From DATARH01 sp050246595 (GTDB taxonomy: Bacteria > Pseudomonadota > Alphaproteobacteria > ATCC43930 > CGMCC-115725), in contig JBFWVT010000063.1 in assembly GCA_050246595.1 (NCBI GenBank), forward strand, positions 1-28,825: a stretch of DNA of 28,825 bases. Direction: 5' to 3'. Numbering within the stretch: position 1 is the stretch's first letter; every line of letters begins with the position of its first letter. A model generated the notes under the pieces. That model had not been told where the DNA came from, made no database searches, and was given only the letters and a program-made list of their open reading frames with translations. The position numbers were made by a program, and so were the translations under genes. Positions 1 through 7,906 of the stretch are shown here, one piece after another.

Positions 1-65
1 TCGAGCAACGTCCTTGCCACGTGAAACCCGATAAAACCGGCAGCGCCGGTAATCAGAATGGACAT
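1..65 (-). CDS. NAD-dependent epimerase/dehydratase, N-terminal fragment cut by window edge
   Basis: Only the first 21 codons are present. Read on the minus strand from the ATG at 65-63 they give MSILITGAAGFIGFHVARTL and then leave the window. The GxxGxxG motif (GAAGFIG) directly after a short beta strand is the NAD(P)-binding start of extended short-chain dehydrogenases such as nucleotide-sugar 4-epimerases and UDP-glucuronate epimerases. It lies 75 bp downstream of the acetyltransferase gene on the same strand, and another SDR epimerase lies just upstream, so it is probably the third gene of one leftward unit. The substrate cannot be told from 21 residues. Confidence 0.75.
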   Translation of the reverse strand, partial: MSILITGAAGFIGFHVARTLL

Positions 66-140
66 GGACAGCGGCCGTTCAGTTTCTGTCGAGGCGGATC
101 GGTTTCGCGCCGGAAAATTCTCGGGGGTGCGGCGGCATCC

Positions 141-1469
141 CTATCGCCTTGCCGCCGTGCAGGCAACATCTTTTTGCGCCTGTTGCGCCTGCCCCGTTTT
201 TGCGCCCGCCCGGCTTTGCGCCCGCCCGGCTTCGCGCCTTCTGGGGGCAAGTCGGTTTTCGAGAAGCTGCTTGACGCTGCGCGCCAAGCGCTCGGCCCGA
301 AAGGCCACACGCGGCTGCTGAACGACTTCCCAGAGCATCGGCGCGCTGTCGGTCGCATAGCTTTCCTTCAGCCTGTTATGGCCGGCGAGAAAATCATAGG
401 CGGATGCGCCGGAACGATAGGCGTCGCGTATCGCGAGCGCATGCGCCACCGCGCCGGGACGGACCTGCTTCTCGCCATAAGCAAACCCGCTTTGATATGC
501 GTACACGCGATCGGGGCGCCGAAAATTATACAGATAGCCGATCAGGCGGGAGCCGGCCCTTGCTCTAAGAAGCTGAACCGCACCGTCGCCGACATGGCGC
601 TCGATCAACTCCCGATGGAACGTCTCGAAAAACGGCCGATTGAACGCGTGCGGCTTGTCGCGGCTCTGCCACGTCGCGATGTGCAATTCCTTGAGTTCGG
701 CAAAAAATTTATGCGCCTCGCCGCGATTGGCTGCGCAGTCCAACCGCACTTGCCCGTATCTCTCGAAATGCCGGACGGCTCGCCGCAACTGCTGCCGTGC
801 GTTGCTGCTGAGCACGGGATAAAGCTCCCCGTCGCTTGCCGCGAGGCGGTCCAATGCGACCCAGTAGGTTGGAACCTCGGTTTGCCTCCGGTCGAGACCG
901 CGCCGCGCGACGGTATTGCCGGGCAGCGCCTGCATCGAGCCGCTGATATGGAGTTCGTCGGCATCACGCCGGGCGTGTTCGGCAAACCACCCGATCAGAG
1001 CATCGGTCGCAGCCGCGTGATACCCGGTCGCGACAAGCAACCCGTTATGCTCGATCGTCGCATCGTAATTCGCATCGCCGGTTTCGTTCAGGAAAAGAGC
1101 GCGCGAGCGGATCAAACCGCGCCGCCGCCGCACCAGCCTCGCGCCAAGAAGGGCAAGCGCGACCGTTTCGCCGCGCAGCGAACCGCGCAGCAGATCGGGC
1201 CGCCTGGCTTCGGGGAGAGCGGTCAGAAACGTCCCGATCCAGGGCCACGAGATGAAAAAGGACGGCGCCGCGGCAGGTTCGAGGTTGCGCCATTCGGTTT
1301 CGAGAGCGGCGAGCGGCGGCAGCGCCTCGCGGCGAAACTCGATAGAGCCGTCGAATTCGGGTTTCAAACCCAACGCCGGGAGAGACCGTCGCGGCGGCAC
1401 GGTCCGATCGCGAGGCGGGGTCATCGCTTTGAAATGGTCGGGGAGGCGATGGCGCACGGTCTGCCGCAT
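141..1469 (-). CDS. FemAB/BioF2-like GNAT acetyltransferase, EPS-locus type
   Basis: A 442-aa cytoplasmic protein of the Acetyltransf_6 (BioF2-like, CelD/FemAB-related) type. These proteins occur in cellulose and exopolysaccharide loci and are thought to transfer acyl or aminoacyl groups to a sugar or cell-wall precursor; the substrate here is unknown. Visible signs are an N-terminal block with LETEWRNLE and FFISWPWIGTFL (the CelD-like half), then SSNARQQLRRAVRHFERYG, and the C-terminal GNAT fold with GSRLIGYLYNF and YDFLAGHNRLKESYATD. I chose ATG 1469 because a GAG lies about 7 nt upstream and it starts 23 bp after the epimerase stop; ATG 1424 is the alternative and has no visible Shine-Dalgarno. 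The last 40 residues are a low-complexity Ala/Arg/Gln tail containing an exact 16-bp tandem duplication (201-232), which changes frame. Confidence 0.8.
   Translation of the reverse strand: MRQTVRHRLPDHFKAMTPPRDRTVPPRRSLPALGLKPEFDGSIEFRREALPPLAALETEWRNLEPAAAPSFFISWPWIGTFLTALPEARRPDLLRGSLRGETVALALLGARLVRRRRGLIRSRALFLNETGDANYDATIEHNGLLVATGYHAAATDALIGWFAEHARRDADELHISGSMQALPGNTVARRGLDRRQTEVPTYWVALDRLAASDGELYPVLSSNARQQLRRAVRHFERYGQVRLDCAANRGEAHKFFAELKELHIATWQSRDKPHAFNRPFFETFHRELIERHVGDGAVQLLRARAGSRLIGYLYNFRRPDRVYAYQSGFAYGEKQVRPGAVAHALAIRDAYRSGASAYDFLAGHNRLKESYATDSAPMLWEVVQQPRVAFRAERLARSVKQLLENRLAPRRREAGRAQSRAGAKTGQAQQAQKDVACTAARR
201..232. repeat. Exact 16-bp tandem duplication inside the acetyltransferase tail
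   Basis: The 16-mer TGCGCCCGCCCGGCTT occurs at 201-216 and again directly at 217-232. Because 16 is not a multiple of three, the two copies are read in different frames on the minus strand (EAGRAQ, then SRAGAK). The duplication therefore fixes which C-terminal tail is translated. Confidence 0.85.
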
Positions 1470-1491
1470 CGCAGGACTCGACGTGTTGCGA

Positions 1492-2472
1492 TCAACCGGC
1501 GCGGCTCCATGATCCGCTTCCGGTCTCGCTCCCGGCTGGCGACATTGCGGCAAGGGTTCGCGCCAAGCCCTGCGACAGTTCGGTTTCGGTGCTGAAGCCG
1601 AGATCGCGACGCGCCTTCCGCGGATCGCCAATCGACACAAGCACATCGCCGATCCGGGACGGAACATGGCGCGGCGCGAACGGAACATTGCGAACCTGCG
1701 CAATGGTGCGCGCCAGCTCGCCGATCCGCGTTCCGGCGCCGGTACATATATTAAACACCTGCGGTTCTCGCGGCACAGCCAGCTGCATCGCCCGCCGCAG
1801 CGCCCGCACCGCATCGTCCACATAAACAAAATCGCGGATCTGGGTTCCATCCCCGTGGATCTCGATCGGGGCCCCCTCCAATATGCGCCGGCAAAAGATC
1901 GAGACGACTCCGGAATACGGCGAATTGGGGTCTTGCCGCGGGCCGTATATGTTGAAAAACCGCAAACCGACCACGGCCAGATCGTGAATCCGGCCGCCGA
2001 CCGCCGCGTGCATCTCGCAGCCGAGCTTGTCGACCCCATAGGCATTGACCGGGTTTGTCGGGGTCTCTTCGGAGATCGGGATCTGGGTGGTGTTGCCGTA
2101 GACCGCCGCGGAGGATGCATAGACGACGGGAACGAGGCGCCCGGTGCGGCTTTGGACCTTGCGGGCTTCGTCAAGAACGGTGATCGTGCCGCTCAGGTTT
2201 ACGGCATGGCTGCGCAGCCACTCCTTGCGGCAATACTCGACCGACGCGATCGCGGCGAGGTGAAAACAGCCATCGACGCCGTCCAGCGCGCGGCTGACGG
2301 CTTCCTGCCGCGTCACGTCGCCCCTTGTCAGCTCGACACCTTCCGGCAGGTTCTCGGTCCGCCCGCTGAAGAAATTGTCCAGGACCCGGACCGCGTGACC
2401 GTTTGCGATCAGCGCCTCAGCCAGATGCGAGCCGATAAAGCCGGCCCCGCCGGTGATCAGATATCGGCTCAT
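1492..2472 (-). CDS. NAD-dependent nucleotide-sugar epimerase (UDP-hexose 4-epimerase type)
   Basis: A 326-aa extended SDR enzyme that interconverts nucleotide sugars, probably a GalE/WbpP-type UDP-glucose or UDP-GlcNAc 4-epimerase supplying exopolysaccharide precursors in the cytoplasm. The sequence shows GGAGFIG for NAD binding (residues 8-14), the SSAAVYG catalytic serine region, the YGVDK YxxxK pair, LRFFNIYGPRQ, and the HGDGTQIRDFVYVDDAV signature of this subfamily. Length is normal. The ATG at 2472 has a good AAGGA 6 nt upstream. It heads a leftward group with the acetyltransferase and the partial epimerase. The sugar specificity cannot be read directly; the WbpP-like signature makes UDP-GlcNAc/UDP-Glc C4 epimerisation the best guess. 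Confidence 0.88.
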   Translation of the reverse strand: MSRYLITGGAGFIGSHLAEALIANGHAVRVLDNFFSGRTENLPEGVELTRGDVTRQEAVSRALDGVDGCFHLAAIASVEYCRKEWLRSHAVNLSGTITVLDEARKVQSRTGRLVPVVYASSAAVYGNTTQIPISEETPTNPVNAYGVDKLGCEMHAAVGGRIHDLAVVGLRFFNIYGPRQDPNSPYSGVVSIFCRRILEGAPIEIHGDGTQIRDFVYVDDAVRALRRAMQLAVPREPQVFNICTGAGTRIGELARTIAQVRNVPFAPRHVPSRIGDVLVSIGDPRKARRDLGFSTETELSQGLARTLAAMSPAGSETGSGSWSRAG

Positions 2473-3011
2473 CGGTCATCCTTGCCCGGCAGCAATCGAA
2501 ATCGGCGCCCCAAACGCCCGTGATACGGCCACATCACAGCGATATATCCCTCTGCAGGTCCGAAACAGGCATCTGCACATTCGTAAAGCGGCGGGACAAT
2601 TGAATACGATCCGCTTTGTCCCACGTCCTGACAGCCCGCTGCCGTTGCTCGATACGACTTACGCTGACGAGCTTAGTAAGAAACAGGTTGAAATCTTCCT
2701 AACGCAGCGCGCTCTGCGGCGATGCTGATCCCGATAGGACGAAACCGGACAGTGCGATCTCATGCTTCGGGCACTGTGTCAAGCGCGACGATACTGCAAG
2801 CCCGGCCGGTGGCATCGCCGCTATACGCGCCGTCCGCCCGGCTGTCTCACGCCGATACGGCCGGATATTCGCTGTCAACCTTGCGCTCCCGAATGCCCAG
2901 ACCGATTTGTGGAAACGACGCGCAGGGTCGATTGTTCCGAATTGGGGTATCCTGCGCAGAGGACGTGCGCTATGCTTGTGGCGGCGGCGTAGCCAATCCA
3001 GTTTTCGTAAA
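2473..3011. other. 539-bp intergenic region between divergent EPS genes
   Basis: This separates the leftward epimerase (start 2472) from the rightward glycosyltransferase (start 3012), so it must hold promoters for both. I see no convincing gene: the short readable frames have no family resemblance or proper start sites. A weak sigma70-like pair, CTGACA (2628-2633) and GATACG (2651-2656) with a 17-bp spacer, points rightward. No convincing -24/-12 element was found on either strand. Confidence 0.5.
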
Positions 3012-4265
3012 ATGCGGATACTTCACATTCTCGATCATTCGCTGCCGCTGCAAAGCGGCTATGTTTATCGTACCCTCGGCATCATCAATCAGCAGCGGGC
3101 AATCGGGTGGGAGCCGGTGCTCGTGACGAGCGGCAAGCATCAGACCTTCGCACCGGCAACCGGGGCGGTTCCGGCGCGCGAGCGGATCGGCGACTGGGAG
3201 TTCTTCCGCACCCCGCAACCCACCGGGCTTGCGGCCAGACTGCCCGCAACCGGCGAGCTTGCGATCATCCGCGATCTGGGGCGTCGACTCGACGAGGTCA
3301 TTGGCGAGATCAGACCCGATATCCTGCACGCCCACTCCCCGATCCTGAACGGACTGCCGACGATCCGGGCCGCGCGCCGGCATCTTTTGCCGGTCGTGTA
3401 CGAAATCCGGGCCTTTTGGGAGGATGCCAGGGCCAGCACCAACCCCGCCAATATGAACCCTGGCGGCAAGCCCGATCTTCGCTATCACGCGACGCGGCGC
3501 CTCGAAACATTTGTCGTGCAGCGCGCCGATGCGGTTACGGTCATCTGCGAAGGGCTGGCCCGCGATATCGTCGCCCGCGGAATCCCGGCCGACAAGGTGA
3601 CGATCATCCCGAACGCGGTTGACCGCGCGGCGTTCTCGGGGCGCGGCCGCCCCGACCCCGATCTCGCCGGGAGGCTGGGACTGGCGGGCCGGACCGTGAT
3701 CGGGTTTTTCGGGTCGTTCTATTTCTATGAGGGGCTGCACCTGCTGCTGCGCGCCGTCCCGGAACTGCGGCGGCGCGATCGGGAAATCGCGGTGCTGCTC
3801 GCCGGCGGCGGACCCGAGGAAGCGAACCTGCGCAAGCTGGCGACCGATCTCGGCCTCGACTCCGCGGTGGTCTTCGCCGGGCGGGTGCCCCATTCGGATA
3901 TCAGGCGCTATTACGATTTGGCCGATCTCCTGGTCTTTCCCCGACTTTCGATGCGGCTGACCGAGCTTGTAACCCCGCTGAAACCGCTTGAGGCGATGGC
4001 GCAGGAGCGGATTGTCGTCGCTTCCGATGTCGGCGGTCATCGCGAACTGATCCGCGACCGGGAGACGGGTTATCTGTTTCCGCCCGGCGATCCGCGCCAT
4101 GTCGCGGAAGGCATTGTCGCGGCGCTCGACGACCGGGATGCCTGGCCGCGGGTTCAGGCGCGGGCCCTTCACTATGTCGAAACCGAGCGGTCCTGGAAAC
4201 ACAGCGTCGCCCGCTACGCCGCGGTGTACGATCGATTGATGCGCAGCCGGCAGGAGGCGCGGTGA
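3012..4265 (+). CDS. Exosortase A/PEP-CTERM-associated glycosyltransferase (GT4)
   Basis: A 417-aa GT-B retaining glycosyltransferase. The N terminus MRILHILDHSLPLQSGYVYR is the hallmark of the exosortase-A-associated subfamily (TIGR04063, Daro_2409-like). Further support comes from HAHSPILNGLP, VTVICEGLARDI, IPNAVDRAAF (acceptor/hinge region), FFGSFYFYEGLHLLL, LLAGGGPEE, and the donor-binding PLKPLEAMAQERIVVASDVGGHREL. It would add a sugar to the lipid-linked repeat unit on the cytoplasmic face. The start at 3012 begins the conserved N terminus; no clear Shine-Dalgarno precedes it. The frame is open upstream to 2907 but that part is not family-like. Its TGA overlaps the next start by one base (TGATG), so it is translationally coupled to the UDP-GlcNAc 2-epimerase. 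Confidence 0.92.
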   Translation: MRILHILDHSLPLQSGYVYRTLGIINQQRAIGWEPVLVTSGKHQTFAPATGAVPARERIGDWEFFRTPQPTGLAARLPATGELAIIRDLGRRLDEVIGEIRPDILHAHSPILNGLPTIRAARRHLLPVVYEIRAFWEDARASTNPANMNPGGKPDLRYHATRRLETFVVQRADAVTVICEGLARDIVARGIPADKVTIIPNAVDRAAFSGRGRPDPDLAGRLGLAGRTVIGFFGSFYFYEGLHLLLRAVPELRRRDREIAVLLAGGGPEEANLRKLATDLGLDSAVVFAGRVPHSDIRRYYDLADLLVFPRLSMRLTELVTPLKPLEAMAQERIVVASDVGGHRELIRDRETGYLFPPGDPRHVAEGIVAALDDRDAWPRVQARALHYVETERSWKHSVARYAAVYDRLMRSRQEAR

Positions 4266-5371
4266 TGGCGACTGAAACCCCCTTGGCCGAAATCCATCTG
4301 ATCGCGGCGGCGCGGCCGAATTTCATGAAGATCGCGCCGGTGTTCCATCGCCTGAAAACCGCGAACTGGGCGCGTCCGGTGCTCGTCCATACCGGCCAGC
4401 ATTACGACCCGCAGATGTCGGACGTGTTCTGGCACGAGCTGGGGCTGCCCGCTCCCGATCTGCATCTTGGCGTCGGGTCCGGGAGCCATGCCGAGCAGAC
4501 CGCCGGCGTCATGCTGGCCTATGAACGGGTTTGCCTGGAGCACCCGCCATCCTGGGTCGTCGTCGTCGGCGATGTCAACGCGACCGCCGCCTGCGCTCTT
4601 GTCGCAAAAAAACTGTGCCTGAATCTGGCCCATCTCGAAGCCGGGCTGCGCAGCGGCGACCGGACGATGCCGGAAGAGATCAACCGGCTCGTTACCGACG
4701 CGATTTCCGATCTGCTGTGGACCCCGTCGGCCGACGCCGACGACAATCTCAGGCGCGAGGGGGTGGCGCCGGAAAAAATCGAACAGGTCGGCAATATCAT
4801 GATCGACTCGTTCGAGATGCTGCGGCGCTCGATCGCCGAGCGCCGCTACGGCCGGCAGCTTGGTCTGACCGAAAGCAACTACGCGGTCGTCACGATGCAC
4901 CGGCCGGCCAATGTCGATCATCCGGCAATGCTGTCGGCGTTTATCGACCAGATCTCGTCGGTGGCGGACAGGCTGCCGCTCGTATTTCCGATGCATCCGC
5001 GGACCCGCCGGCGCCTCTCCGAGTTCGGCCTGCGGAACCGGCTTGGTCGGGTCATCGTGATCGAACCGCTGGGCTATGTCGAATTCATGAGCCTGGTGTC
5101 GGGGGCGCGGGTTGTGATCACCGACTCAGGCGGTGTGCAGGAGGAGACAAGCTATCTCGGCATTCCGTGTCTGACGGTGCGCGACACGACCGAGCGTCCG
5201 ATCACGATTTCGCAAGGGACCAATCGCCTGGTGCCGATCTCACGGATCGGCAGCGAAGTTGAGAACGTGCTCGACGGGCGATGGTCGCGCAGGGGACCGC
5301 CGCCGCTCTGGGATGGGAAGACCGCGGAGCGGGTCGTCGCCTCGCTGCAGGCGCGGATCGCCCCTAAGTAG
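4265..5371 (+). CDS. wecB: UDP-N-acetylglucosamine 2-epimerase, non-hydrolysing
   Basis: A 368-aa cytoplasmic enzyme of the WecB/MnaA family, interconverting UDP-GlcNAc and UDP-ManNAc. Diagnostic motifs are HTGQHYD (42-48), the catalytic region VVVVGDVNA with D103, HLEAGLRSGDRTMPEEINR with E125 and E137/E138, the catalytic MHRPAN histidine H212, and DSGGVQEE with TERP near the C terminus for UDP binding. Length is typical. I prefer ATG 4265, because AGGAGG at 4252-4257 lies 7 nt away and the ATG overlaps the upstream TGA; an in-frame GTG at 4262 is possible. It is coupled to the exosortase-type glycosyltransferase, which suggests ManNAc, or a sugar derived from it, is in the polymer (inference). 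It ends 23 bp before a convergent glycosyltransferase gene. Confidence 0.95.
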   Translation: MATETPLAEIHLIAAARPNFMKIAPVFHRLKTANWARPVLVHTGQHYDPQMSDVFWHELGLPAPDLHLGVGSGSHAEQTAGVMLAYERVCLEHPPSWVVVVGDVNATAACALVAKKLCLNLAHLEAGLRSGDRTMPEEINRLVTDAISDLLWTPSADADDNLRREGVAPEKIEQVGNIMIDSFEMLRRSIAERRYGRQLGLTESNYAVVTMHRPANVDHPAMLSAFIDQISSVADRLPLVFPMHPRTRRRLSEFGLRNRLGRVIVIEPLGYVEFMSLVSGARVVITDSGGVQEETSYLGIPCLTVRDTTERPITISQGTNRLVPISRIGSEVENVLDGRWSRRGPPPLWDGKTAERVVASLQARIAPK

Positions 5372-5394
5372 CCTGAGTAGGGACGGCGCCGCGA

Positions 5395-6648
5395 TCAGGA
5401 TCGGATCACGACGGGTTTCTTTTGTCTACGGTCCGGCTGTTCGACGGGTATGCCCGATGCCGGAGCGGCGCTCTCTGCGACGCCGCAGACTTGGCGGAAC
5501 AGCTCGATTTGCCCGGCGGTCGTAACCTGCCAGTCGAAACCCTCGGCATAGCGGCGGGTCGCCTCGCGTTCCGACGGGGCGGCGAGAAGCTCCGCGATTG
5601 CTGCGGCGAGGCCGGTCGGTGTCGCTTCCGTTACAATGCGGCCGGCCTCCGGCGCGCCGACGATCTCGCCGACGCTGTCGAAATTTGTCGCCAGAACCGG
5701 CGTGCCGCAGGCCATGCTTTCCAGCAGCACGTTGGGCCAGCCCTCGCGCAGCGACGGGTGGGCGAGGATGTCGGCGGCGCCGTAAATACCGGGCAGGGTC
5801 TGCTGCGGCACGCGGCCAAGCAGCCGCACCCGATCGGCGAGGCCGAGCCGGCGGACCAGTGCGTCGATACGCGGCCGCTCGGGACCGTCGCCGGCAATCG
5901 CGAGATCGATCCCCGGCAGGTGAGCCAGTGCTTCGACAATCAACGCGTGCCGCTTCAGCGGGATCAGATTGCCGACCGCGAGTACTGTCGGACGCGTAAA
6001 GCCGAGCGCGTTTCGCGCGGCCTCCCTGTCGGCAGGCGGCCGGAACGCGGCGAAATCGACCCCATTGCGCAACACGCGGACGCGCTCGGGCGGCATCCCC
6101 AGCTCGATCAGCCGTCGCTTCAGCCCGGCCGAAACCGTAACAAGGCCGGCGGCGTTCGCGGCGGCCCATTGCATCCATCGCCGCGGCAAAACATAGGTCG
6201 AGATCAGATTGAGATCGGTCCCGCGCCCGGTAATGACGACAGGGCGGTTCAGCATTCGGCCCAGCAGAACCGCGGCCACCCCGTCCGGGTAGAAGTAATG
6301 AGCATCAATCAGGTCGAAATCCTTGCCGTCGCGGATCTGTCGCCGCAGCAGCGGGAGGACTGCGGCAAATATCGCCAGCGGCGCCGAACTCATTCCGACT
6401 TTTGGCAGCAACGGATAACGCGGATGATCGATGTCGATACCGTGACGCGTTTCGGTCCGCGGGGTTCGCGCAAACGCCGAATACGCGCCAAAGCGCGGCG
6501 CGGCCGATGGGAACCAGGGGCACGGCGCGACCACGCGGGCGGACACGGCGCCGCTTTCCACAAGCTTGCGCAGCCGCGTTTCGACAAAAATCCCGTGCGT
6601 CGGCCGCGCTTCGCTCGGGTATAATGTGGTAAATGTTAAGACCTGCAC
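5395..6648 (-). CDS. Glycosyltransferase family 4
   Basis: A 417-aa GT-B glycosyltransferase acting on the cytoplasmic side of EPS repeat-unit assembly. Seen are an N-terminal Rossmann start (MQVLTFTTLYPSEARPTHGIF), IDAHYFYPDGVAAVLLG, TGRGTDLNLI, VSAGLKRRLIELG, VLRNGVDFAAF, LAVGNLIPLKRHALIVEA, IAGDGPERPRI, and the donor-site segment HPSLREGWPNVLLESMACG with the EX7E glutamates. Length is normal. Donor and acceptor are unknown. It is transcribed against the 2-epimerase and divergently from the second acetyltransferase, with only 42 bp between the two start codons. The AAGAGA just before the ATG may serve as a weak ribosome binding site. The last residues (RRQKKPVVIRS) are basic. Confidence 0.9.
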   Translation of the reverse strand: MQVLTFTTLYPSEARPTHGIFVETRLRKLVESGAVSARVVAPCPWFPSAAPRFGAYSAFARTPRTETRHGIDIDHPRYPLLPKVGMSSAPLAIFAAVLPLLRRQIRDGKDFDLIDAHYFYPDGVAAVLLGRMLNRPVVITGRGTDLNLISTYVLPRRWMQWAAANAAGLVTVSAGLKRRLIELGMPPERVRVLRNGVDFAAFRPPADREAARNALGFTRPTVLAVGNLIPLKRHALIVEALAHLPGIDLAIAGDGPERPRIDALVRRLGLADRVRLLGRVPQQTLPGIYGAADILAHPSLREGWPNVLLESMACGTPVLATNFDSVGEIVGAPEAGRIVTEATPTGLAAAIAELLAAPSEREATRRYAEGFDWQVTTAGQIELFRQVCGVAESAAPASGIPVEQPDRRQKKPVVIRS

Positions 6649-6690
6649 GATACGATCTCTTATTCTGTTCTTTTAAATTAACACCGCCTG

Positions 6691-7779
6691 ATGCCGCTCT
6701 ACAAGAACCCTGATTTTCTGCGGCTCCCGCCCGGGCTGGCCAGAATATTCGGCGATGATCGGCAGCAGAGCTTTTTCGCGCTGCCGCAATGGTATGACTT
6801 GATGACGCGATTTGGAGTTGAAGCGGGAACCGAAATCCGTGTTTACACGGACGAGCGTCCGGACGCGTCAGCCGCGCTGCTGTTGCGGAGAGAGAGGGAG
6901 CAGCAGCCGCTCTCGCTTTTGAGCTTCACCAATTTCTACAGCATCGAGCACGGGCCGGTCAGCGCCGTGACAACCGCGCTCCACCGCGCACTGGGCGCGA
7001 TCATTGCCGAAATCATGGCCGAAAGACCGCGGTGGGACTGTGTCCGGCTGTTCGAACTGGACCCTTCGGACGGGAGCTACGGCGACTTGCTGTGCGCGCT
7101 GCGGCGAGCCGGTCTCCTCGTCGAATGCACCCCCGGCGCCGGGACATGGTTCGAGGCAACCGGCGGGATGGGCTTTCGGGATTACCTCGCGAAACGCCCC
7201 TCGCAACTGCTCAGCACCTGGCAGCGCAAGCGCCGCAGTCTCGCCGCGACCGGACGCCTCACAGCCGCCTTTTTTTCAGAACCGGCCGGGATCAACACCG
7301 CGATCACCGATTATGAGACCGTCTACGCGGCAAGCTGGAAAACACCGGAGCCGTTCCCGCATTTCATACCGGAATTGATCCGGCTCGCGGCCGCGCGCGG
7401 CGCCCTGCGAATGGGCCTCTATTATATTGATGGTCTGCCGGCCGCGGCCCAGTTCTGGATCCTGTGGCGGGGACGCGCCGTAATCTACAAGCTCGCGCAT
7501 GACAGAAGGTTTGACAAGCTGTCGCTCGGTACGCTGCTGACGATGGACATGGTCGAACGGGTCCTCGAACAGGATCACCCGGAAGAAATCAATTTCGGTC
7601 GCGGCGACGACCCATATAAGCGGCTTTGGCTGCCGCGGCGGCGCCAGCAATGGGGGATCACGGCGGCCAACCCGCGGACCCTGCGCGGTCTGCGGCTCGG
7701 TCTGGAGCGCGAGGCAGCCAAGCTTTACCATCGCATGCGCGGCGAACCGGTAACACCGCGGGCGGCATCCCTTCCGTAG
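6691..7779 (+). CDS. FemAB/BioF2-like GNAT acetyltransferase, second copy
   Basis: A 362-aa protein of the Acetyltransf_6/FemAB-related type, divergent from the first such protein in the window. Signs are FFALPQWYDLMTRFG near the N terminus, FRDYLAKRPSQLLSTWQRKRRSL in the middle, LYYIDGLPAAAQFWILWRGRAVIYKLAHD, and the signature INFGRGDDPYKRLWLPRRRQQWGI near residue 300. It probably acylates an EPS intermediate; the substrate is unknown. No Shine-Dalgarno is visible before ATG 6691. The 42-bp divergent gap is AT-rich, with TTAAAT at 6673-6678, and a perfect TATAAT lies at 6620-6625 inside the start of the opposite gene without a matching -35. Leader length is therefore uncertain. Confidence 0.82.
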   Translation: MPLYKNPDFLRLPPGLARIFGDDRQQSFFALPQWYDLMTRFGVEAGTEIRVYTDERPDASAALLLRREREQQPLSLLSFTNFYSIEHGPVSAVTTALHRALGAIIAEIMAERPRWDCVRLFELDPSDGSYGDLLCALRRAGLLVECTPGAGTWFEATGGMGFRDYLAKRPSQLLSTWQRKRRSLAATGRLTAAFFSEPAGINTAITDYETVYAASWKTPEPFPHFIPELIRLAAARGALRMGLYYIDGLPAAAQFWILWRGRAVIYKLAHDRRFDKLSLGTLLTMDMVERVLEQDHPEEINFGRGDDPYKRLWLPRRRQQWGITAANPRTLRGLRLGLEREAAKLYHRMRGEPVTPRAASLP

Positions 7780-7794
7780 CGCCTGGCCGTGGCT

Positions 7795-7815
7795 GGCGTG
7801 GGTCTGCTCCACGCC
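7795..7815 (+). terminator. Small hairpin after the second acetyltransferase
   Basis: GGCGTGG (7795-7801) and CCACGCC (7809-7815) form a 7-bp perfect stem with a 7-nt loop 16 bp after the stop codon. The T-rich stretch TTGTTTTT lies more than 10 nt further on, so this is not a classic intrinsic terminator. It could still be a transcript 3' end. Confidence 0.3.
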
Positions 7816-7906
7816 GAACGCGAAACACGGTTGTTTTTCTCCTCCGACAATAGAAGCATCAAGCGTGCGGTCAAGGCAATCAGAACGGTTTCTTGAGAGG
7901 GCATCA

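Noticed and set aside
21..1595. Long plus-strand reading frame opposite the acetyltransferase
   Set aside because: It is antisense to a gene with clear motifs; its product is Arg/Pro/Gly-rich, as expected from high-GC codon bias, with no domain.
1492..2174. Upstream in-frame extension of the first acetyltransferase (open frame 141-2174)
   Set aside because: The extra part runs in a different frame through the well-supported epimerase gene and is Arg/Ser-rich with no family motif; the family-like sequence begins near 1424-1469.
2970..4202. 410-aa minus-strand frame under the glycosyltransferase
   Set aside because: It mirrors codon bias of the real plus-strand glycosyltransferase and shows no recognisable domain or ribosome binding site.
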